This document shows, piece after piece, positions 59,066 to 64,000 of a stretch of DNA of 64,000 nt. The notes under the pieces are model-generated. The model was not told where the DNA came from and searched no databases. It saw only the letters and a program-made list of their open reading frames with translations. Origin of the DNA: Pseudomonas fluorescens (GTDB taxonomy: Bacteria > Pseudomonadota > Gammaproteobacteria > Pseudomonadales > Pseudomonadaceae); assembly GCF_902498185.1 (NCBI RefSeq), contig NZ_CABVIX010000007.1, positions 184,561 to 248,560 of the forward strand, read 5' to 3'. Made by a program: the position numbers and the translations under genes. Numbering within the stretch: position 1 is the first letter of the stretch; each line of letters opens with the position of its first letter.

Positions 59066-59224
59066 ATGAGCCAAGACAACCTTATCGATTTCGGCACCGA
59101 ACGCATCAAGCGTATCCACGACGTCAAGGAAAAGCGCCTGAACGAAGTGCGCCAGGCCTTCGAGCAGGCCATGCCGCTGCCCAAGCCGAAGAAAAAGTCC
59201 AAGGGCAAGCCCAAGAAGCGCTGA
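59066..59224 (+). CDS. Small basic-tailed hypothetical protein
   Basis: A 52-residue frame: MSQDNLIDFGTERIKRIHD, a helical middle (KEKRLNEVRQAFEQAM) and a Pro/Lys tail (PLPKPKKKSKGKPKKR). The tail is rich in Lys (9 of the last 16), which suggests nucleic-acid binding. It has a weak ribosome site (GAGCCCGCC). The frame is too regular in charge pattern to be random, but no family is recognised. Confidence 0.5.
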   Translation: MSQDNLIDFGTERIKRIHDVKEKRLNEVRQAFEQAMPLPKPKKKSKGKPKKR

Positions 59225-59314
59225 AACCTGACGCAGATCAGGCCTGCGCGCGCCTCGTGTGCCCGGTCCCGGGCGCCCATTGACCTCGATCAATTTCCCC
59301 CTTCCTGGAATTCG

Positions 59315-59432
59315 CTACAGTGCACCCATCGAACAACGGCGTAAGGACTCGAACAAGCGCAAGCCGCGCTGATCCTTCCCGATGCATGGGCACGCAAGGC
59401 ATTTAGGGCGACTTCGGTCGCCCATTTTTTTG
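59315..59432 (+). ncRNA. Candidate small RNA with its own promoter and terminator
   Basis: The 326-bp gap 59225-59550 holds a -10-like CTACAGT (59315-59321) without a good -35, as expected for a stationary-phase (RpoS) promoter. About 85 bp downstream there is a textbook terminator: GGGCGAC-TTCG-GTCGCCC (59406-59423) and T7. The predicted transcript from about 59328 to 59431 (roughly 104 nt) has no open frame and a second short stem (CCCGATGCATGGG). No known sRNA name can be assigned; it could instead be only the terminator of the 52-residue gene. Confidence 0.45.
59406..59431 (+). terminator. Strong intrinsic terminator
   Basis: Seven-bp GC stem with a stable TTCG tetraloop (59406-59423) followed by A-T7. 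It closes the candidate sRNA and insulates the efflux operon downstream. Confidence 0.93.
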
Positions 59433-59550
59433 TGTCGAGATTTTCGTGGAATGTGCTCACCTAGATGATTAGCTAGCTAATTATAATAGTGAAGCTTATC
59501 CTTGCTCCCTGTCTATCGTTCTACTCATCACAGTGTGCAAGGTTCTGCTC

Positions 59551-61539
59551 GTGTCCATCACCTTCCAGGCCTTGTTTGCTCCGAGCATCCTGGCTATCAA
59601 GTTTGCCATCAAGACCCTCCTCGGAGGGGGGCTGGCGCTGTGGCTGGCATTGCGATGGGGGCTCGAGCAGCCGACCTGGGCACTGATGACGGCGTTCATC
59701 GTTGCTCAGCCCTTGTCTGGGATGGTGGTGCAGAAGGGTCTTGCGCGCCTGGCTGGAACCTTGGCCGGCACCTTCATGTCCGTGGTGTTCATGGGGCTGT
59801 TCGCCCAGGCACCCTGGTTGTTCCTGATCGCGTTGGCGTTATGGCTGGGGCTGTGCACAGCCGCGTCTACTCAGCTGCGCAGCGCCTGGTCCTATGCCTT
59901 TGTGCTGGCCGGTTATACCGCCGCGATCATTGCCTTGCCCGCTATCAGCCATCCTTTGCAGGTTTTCGAACAGGCAGTGGCGCGTTGCACCGAAATTTCG
60001 CTCGGCATTGTCTGTGCCACGGCCGCCAGCGCCTTGCTCTGGCCACTGCGCGTCGAGCAACAGCTGAGCGGACAGGCACGCCAGGCCTGGCAACAGGGCA
60101 TACAGGCTGCCAGCGCCATGCTCGATGGGCAAGAACAGGCGCGCCAGGGGCTGCTCGAGACTTTGGGACGTATTGTTGCCATTGACGCACAGCGTGAGCA
60201 TGCCTGGTTCGAGGGTAACGTGGGGCGGCAGCGGGCCAGCGCCATTCGCGGGCTGAGCCAGAAGCTGATGGTACTGCTGCGTATCTCTCGCTCGGTGCGT
60301 CGCCAATGGCGTCAGCTCGACGCTACCGAGGCGCTGCATCTGGCGCCTTGGCTTGAAGAGGTGCGCAGCCAGTTGGCGGAGCCCGACCGTCCGAGCCTGT
60401 TGCTGCTACGCCAGCGGTTGTGGGACGCGGCCCACGATGAGCGGATCAGCTCCGTGGAACACTACTGTCTGGCGCGCCTGACGTTGCTGCTGGACACGGC
60501 GATGGCGGCGACCCAGGCAGTGGAGGATGTCGAGGCGGGCAGGGCGGCGACCGACGCCGCCTCGGGACTGGCAGTACACCGGGACCTGGCGCTGGCGCTG
60601 CTTTTCGGCTCGCGCAGTGCCCTGGCGTTTCTGGTGATGAGCATTTTCTGGCTGGCGACCGCCTGGCCGGCTGCCCCAGGCGGGCTAGTGCTGACCTGCG
60701 TGGTATGCAGCCTGTTCGCCAGCCGCGAGAATGGTGCCCAGATCGGCATGAGCTTCTTGCGCGGCATCCTGCTGGCGATCCCCGTGGCGTTTGTCGTCGG
60801 GCAGATTCTGCTGCCTCAGCTGAGCGGCTTTGCCATGCTCGGTCTGGCGATGGGCGTCCCGCTGTTCTTCGGTGCCCTGGGCATGGCTCATCCCCGCACC
60901 GGCGCGACTGCTACCTCTTATTGCCTGCACTGCATCGTGCTGATATCACCGCTCAACGCCATGCAGTTCGATGTGGCGGGCATGCTCAACAATGCCCAGG
61001 CCATGCTCATGGGCGTCGGGGCTGCGGTGCTGGCCTTCAGGCTGCTGGTGCTGCGTCACCCAGGCTGGCACGGCCGGCGGCTGCGGGCCGCTACCCAAAG
61101 TGACCTGGTGCGCCTCACCCGGCGCGATCTGCGTGGCGCTGACAGCTGGTTTGGCGGGCGCATGGCCGATCGGCTGATGCAACTGGCGCGGCATTCCAGC
61201 GAGCTGCCCGATCCTGAGCGTCGGCGCTGGGATGATGGCCTGCACAGCCTGGACATCGGTGACGAGCTGCTGCACCTGCGTCTGTGCCTGGCCGCCGCCA
61301 AGGCGCCGCTGGCAGCCGCGGAGCGGCACTACCTGCAACAGCTTGAAGCGGTGTTGAGCCGTGGTCCCGCGCCAGGTCGCGGCGAACGTCTGGATGCGGC
61401 AAGCAATGCCTTCATTGAAGCCCTGCGGACCCAGTCCGCGAGCGATGCGCTGCGCCTGGCCGAGGGCGCGGTACTGCAACTGCAGACGAGTTGGGGGAAA
61501 TGGTGCCGCTGGCAGGAGGAAACTCATGGGGTTGCGTGA
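59551..61539 (+). CDS. FUSC-family inner-membrane efflux protein (AaeB-like)
   Basis: A 662-residue membrane protein of the aromatic acid exporter family. Two bundles of about six helices (N-terminal LFAPSILAIKFAIKTLLGGGLALWLAL..., C-terminal SRSALAFLVMSIFWLATAWPA...) are separated by cytosolic helical regions. Start GTG 59551 is preferred over GTG 59533 because AAGG lies eight bases upstream. It overlaps the DUF1656 gene by 14 bp; with DUF1656 and HlyD it forms a three-gene module. Confidence 0.88.
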   Translation: MSITFQALFAPSILAIKFAIKTLLGGGLALWLALRWGLEQPTWALMTAFIVAQPLSGMVVQKGLARLAGTLAGTFMSVVFMGLFAQAPWLFLIALALWLGLCTAASTQLRSAWSYAFVLAGYTAAIIALPAISHPLQVFEQAVARCTEISLGIVCATAASALLWPLRVEQQLSGQARQAWQQGIQAASAMLDGQEQARQGLLETLGRIVAIDAQREHAWFEGNVGRQRASAIRGLSQKLMVLLRISRSVRRQWRQLDATEALHLAPWLEEVRSQLAEPDRPSLLLLRQRLWDAAHDERISSVEHYCLARLTLLLDTAMAATQAVEDVEAGRAATDAASGLAVHRDLALALLFGSRSALAFLVMSIFWLATAWPAAPGGLVLTCVVCSLFASRENGAQIGMSFLRGILLAIPVAFVVGQILLPQLSGFAMLGLAMGVPLFFGALGMAHPRTGATATSYCLHCIVLISPLNAMQFDVAGMLNNAQAMLMGVGAAVLAFRLLVLRHPGWHGRRLRAATQSDLVRLTRRDLRGADSWFGGRMADRLMQLARHSSELPDPERRRWDDGLHSLDIGDELLHLRLCLAAAKAPLAAAERHYLQQLEAVLSRGPAPGRGERLDAASNAFIEALRTQSASDALRLAEGAVLQLQTSWGKWCRWQEETHGVA

Positions 61540-61732
61540 ATGGGCACTGGGCGGCGTACTGCTGAGTCCGTTTCTGGTCTATGTGCTGGTGGCGCTGCTG
61601 CTGACCGGCCTGCTGCGCCTGGTACTGCGGGTCACGCCGCTGGGGCGCTGGATCTGGCACGAAGCCTTGTTCGACGTGGCGCTGTTCATCTGTATCTTGT
61701 CCCTGGTGGTCCACCTGCTGGGGCCCTTGTAA
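61526..61732 (+). CDS. DUF1656 small membrane subunit of the efflux module
   Basis: A 68-residue protein with two hydrophobic helices (GVLLSPFLVYVLVALLLTGLLRLVL, LFDVALFICILSLVVHLL) and a GGAGGA ribosome site before ATG. The AaeX-like DUF1656 proteins always accompany FUSC/HlyD genes. Overlaps the FUSC gene and ends 11 bp before the HlyD gene. Confidence 0.92.
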   Translation: MGLREWALGGVLLSPFLVYVLVALLLTGLLRLVLRVTPLGRWIWHEALFDVALFICILSLVVHLLGPL

Positions 61733-61743
61733 GGAGTAGGACC

Positions 61744-62598
61744 ATGCGCACAGCAGTACGTGTCGCAATAACCCTCTGCGTGGTGGTGATCGCCATCTTT
61801 GCGGGGCTCAAACTCTGGCAGTACTACATGCTCACCCCCTGGACACGTGACGCACGGATCGGCGCGGATGTCGTGGTCATCGCGCCGGACGTTTCCGGCT
61901 GGGTGCGGGAGTTGAAGGTACAGGACAACCAGCGAGTCAAGGCAGGCGATCTGCTGATGTCGATCGACCGCGACCGTTTCGAGGCTGAGCTCGCCCGGAC
62001 CAAGGCGATTGCCGAAACCCGTCAGCAGCAATTGCACCTGCGCGAGCGCGAGGCGGCGCGCCGTACAGCACTCGGGCCTGACGCGATAAGCGCGGAGCTG
62101 CGAGAGAACGCCCAGATCAATGCCGCCGTCGCTCGAGGCGAGTTGCACCAGGCCGAAGCCGAGGTCCGGGTAGCACAGATCAACCTGGACCGCAGCGCAC
62201 TGCACGCGCCGCGAGATGGCCATGTCACCAACTTGCGGCTGGCCGAGGGAAACTACGTCACTGCAGGGCAGTCGGTCATGGCCCTGGTGGACGACTCGAC
62301 TTTCTATGTACAGGCCTATTTCGAAGAAACCAAGCTGCCGCGGATCCGCGTGGGCGATCCGGTCAAGGTCTGGCTGATGAGCAGCGACGCACCGATGGAA
62401 GGTGTCGTGCAGAGCATCAGCCGCGGCATCAACGACCGTAACACCACGCCTGACACCCAGTTACTGGCTGAAGTGGAGCCGACTTTCAACTGGGTCCGCC
62501 TGGCCCAGCGTATTCCGGTGCGCATCCGCCTGGAGCACGTCCCGGAAGGTACCAAGCTGAGCGCCGGCATGACGGCAAGCATTCAGGTGCTTGAATGA
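61744..62598 (+). CDS. HlyD-family periplasmic adaptor protein (AaeA-like)
   Basis: A 284-residue membrane fusion protein with an N-terminal anchor (RVAITLCVVVIAIFAGLKLW), a biotinyl/lipoyl domain (VVVIAPDVSGWVREL, DNQRVKAGDLLMSID), an alpha-helical hairpin and a beta-barrel (TVGQSVMALV-like TAGQSVMALVDDSTFYVQAYFEE). AGGAGT precedes ATG. No TolC-type outer membrane gene follows, so the pump must recruit a channel from elsewhere. Confidence 0.93.
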   Translation: MRTAVRVAITLCVVVIAIFAGLKLWQYYMLTPWTRDARIGADVVVIAPDVSGWVRELKVQDNQRVKAGDLLMSIDRDRFEAELARTKAIAETRQQQLHLREREAARRTALGPDAISAELRENAQINAAVARGELHQAEAEVRVAQINLDRSALHAPRDGHVTNLRLAEGNYVTAGQSVMALVDDSTFYVQAYFEETKLPRIRVGDPVKVWLMSSDAPMEGVVQSISRGINDRNTTPDTQLLAEVEPTFNWVRLAQRIPVRIRLEHVPEGTKLSAGMTASIQVLE

Positions 62599-62753
62599 AA
62601 AGCCTGGATCGGCCACGCAATACCCAGTCCCCTGTCACATGATCGCATTGACCAGCAGCAGCACCCAGGCACACTGCGGCAGTCCGAGCGCCGCGTGGAT
62701 CAATCATCATGGATCGCGGCTATGACGGCAGCCCCAGGTCGAGATGTCGGGCT

Positions 62754-63659
62754 CTAGTCGTTCTTCGTATTCTTGCCCGATTTGCGCCGACCGGCCGCCT
62801 CGTCGTCCTCGAGCAGCCGGGAGACCGCTTTGCCGTTATCACTGCGGACCTGAGCGTGGCTGATGAGGCCGAAGATGAAGCTGCCACCTATTATGTTGCC
62901 GGCCAGGGTGGGCAGGGCGAACTCAAGCCAGAAATGGGTCCAGGTCTCATCCCCCGCCCACACCAGGTAAGACACTTCAACCGAGCCGACGACAATATGC
63001 GTGAAGTCGCCCAGTGCCATGAGATAGGTAATGAGCACGATGATCCAGATCTTGGCGTGCTCCATTGAAGGAATCATCCAGACCATGGTGGCGATCATCC
63101 AGCCCGAGACAATGCCTTTGGCGAACATCTGGCTGATGTCGTTCTTCATCACCTTGCGGCCGACTTCGAGGAAGGCCACATCGGTCTTGCTGTCGAAGAT
63201 CGGCAATTCCAGCATCACCCACGCGACCAGCAAGGTGCCGGCGAGGTTGCCAGCCAGTACCACGCCCCATAGGCGCAGCAGCCTCCCCAGATTGAGCAGG
63301 GTAGGGGCAGTCATCACGGGGAGCACCGCAGTGAGGGTGTTTTCGGTAAACAGTTGCTGGCGGGCAAGGATGACCGCCAGGAAGCCTGCACTGTAGCCAA
63401 GGCTGGCGATGACCTGGCTGCTGTCGCTGTCGGGCAGGCGCGAATAGAAAAGCCCCATGGCCATCAAGGAAAGACCCATGGTCAGCCCGGCGGCCAGTGC
63501 CGACCACCACAGGGCAGCGATCGTCCGTTCCAGTTCCTGGTCACCTTGATAGCGAATTATCTCGTGCAACACTGCGGCCCGAGGTGGCTGGCTGTGGCTG
63601 ACCTCCTGTTCTTCGTCCGCCGAAAGTCCTGGTGTCTTGCCGTTTTCCGATTCGCTCAT
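62754..63659 (-). CDS. Formate/nitrite transporter (FNT) family membrane protein, YfdC-like
   Basis: A 301-residue protein with six membrane helices after an acidic N-terminal tail and before a basic tail (AAGRRKSGKNTKN). FNT features: GNLAGTLLVAWVM, MALGDFTHIVVGSVEVSYLVW and LAGNIIGGSFIFGLISHAQV. The FNT pore family carries formate, nitrite or hydrosulfide; the YfdC subgroup has no agreed substrate. Stands alone beside the rRNA operon. Confidence 0.88.
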   Translation of the reverse strand: MSESENGKTPGLSADEEQEVSHSQPPRAAVLHEIIRYQGDQELERTIAALWWSALAAGLTMGLSLMAMGLFYSRLPDSDSSQVIASLGYSAGFLAVILARQQLFTENTLTAVLPVMTAPTLLNLGRLLRLWGVVLAGNLAGTLLVAWVMLELPIFDSKTDVAFLEVGRKVMKNDISQMFAKGIVSGWMIATMVWMIPSMEHAKIWIIVLITYLMALGDFTHIVVGSVEVSYLVWAGDETWTHFWLEFALPTLAGNIIGGSFIFGLISHAQVRSDNGKAVSRLLEDDEAAGRRKSGKNTKND

Positions 63660-63893
63660 GATGAAACTCGCTGTGCTTTTAGGTGCGTTTCTCTAGTGAT
63701 CTACCCCGACTGGATTAGTTGCCTTGCAGGTGTTTGGCGAGCTGTGATTTTTTTTCGCCGAAGGTGTTGACTCATAATCTGAATGACGTATTATTCGCCT
63801 CCCGCAGCGATGAGTTGCAGGGTGAGTCAAGCGGCTCTTGGAGTTGAACGGTTTTCGAAAGAAAGCAGCTTCAAAAAACTTCAAAATAAACGC

Positions 63894-63973
63894 TTGACAG
63901 GCTTAGAGGAAAGCGTAGAATGCGCACCTCGGTTCAGCAAGCCAAGCGCTTCGAACCAACCGCTCTTTAACAA
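63894..63973 (+). promoter_or_regulatory. Ribosomal RNA operon promoter and leader with boxA
   Basis: TTGACA (63894-63899) and TAGAAT (63916-63921) are 16 bp apart, followed by a GC-rich discriminator GCGCACC and preceded by an A-rich UP-element-like tract (63872-63890). CGCTCTTTAACAA (63961-63973) is the rRNA antitermination boxA, then ATTG...CAAT can form the boxB-like stem. The 16S gene itself would start just beyond the window. The rest of the 63660-63893 gap shows no gene. Confidence 0.92.
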
Positions 63974-64000
63974 TTGAATCAAGCAATTCGTGTGGGTGCT

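Noticed and set aside
59315..59432. Identity as RsmY, RsmZ or CrcZ
   Set aside because: Repeated unpaired GGA motifs (Rsm) or AACAACAA motifs (CrcZ) are not present in the required number.

Overview
The window is about 64 kb of high-GC gamma-proteobacterial chromosome. Gene content and order point to a Pseudomonas of the P. putida group: glpFKRD next to gltI, argF with a divergent molybdopterin oxidoreductase, rnt-pyrC/motY-argG, metG/apbC/csp/dcd, a Lhr-type helicase/ligase/nuclease repair cassette, livKHMGF, rapA. Species assignment is inference from synteny and protein sequence. No insertion sequence, prophage, integron, CRISPR array or tRNA was seen. The region reads as core chromosome with short accessory additions.

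Layout. 1-6,013: the 5' part of a glutamate/aspartate ABC binding protein gene (gltI), then the glycerol regulon glpF-glpK-glpR-glpD, with GlpR-like operators before glpF and glpD. 6,325-11,376: ybaK, an orphan ABC ATPase translationally coupled to argF, an ArgR site at the argF promoter, and a divergent molybdopterin oxidoreductase. 11,466-13,563: iron/redox genes (grxD, bfr, bfd with a Fur-like box, a 2-Cys peroxiredoxin). 13,626-17,789: rnt-pyrC opposite motY-argG, with a second tandem ArgR site inside the end of motY. 17,861-24,960: a membrane protein, a response regulator, a 58-residue acidic protein, nth, metG, apbC, a cold-shock gene and dcd.

25,057-32,388: a DNA-repair cassette (PdeM phosphoesterase, Lhr-Core-like helicase, ATP-dependent ligase, MBL-fold exonuclease) interrupted by an M14 succinylglutamate desuccinylase/aspartoacylase-like gene. 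32,475-38,487: a penicillin-acylase-family lipoprotein, a run containing two SEC-C proteins, a WHy/LEA lipoprotein and DUF6231, then OmpA, DUF1145 and CopD-like genes. 38,585-48,286: dinG, a GH50-like secreted glycoside hydrolase, a serine beta-lactamase-fold enzyme, an OmpA lipoprotein with a histone-H1-like tail, pdxH, a SlyB-like lipoprotein and a large FAD oxidoreductase. 48,390-58,991: a lipoprotein, the branched-chain amino acid transporter livFGMHK (a palindromic operator-like site covers its predicted promoter), DUF2288, rapA, and small envelope or unknown genes.

59,066-64,000: a 52-residue basic protein, a candidate small RNA with a stationary-phase-like -10 and a strong terminator, a FUSC/DUF1656/HlyD efflux module, a formate/nitrite-type transporter, and at the right edge the promoter and boxA leader of a ribosomal RNA operon whose 16S gene lies outside the window.
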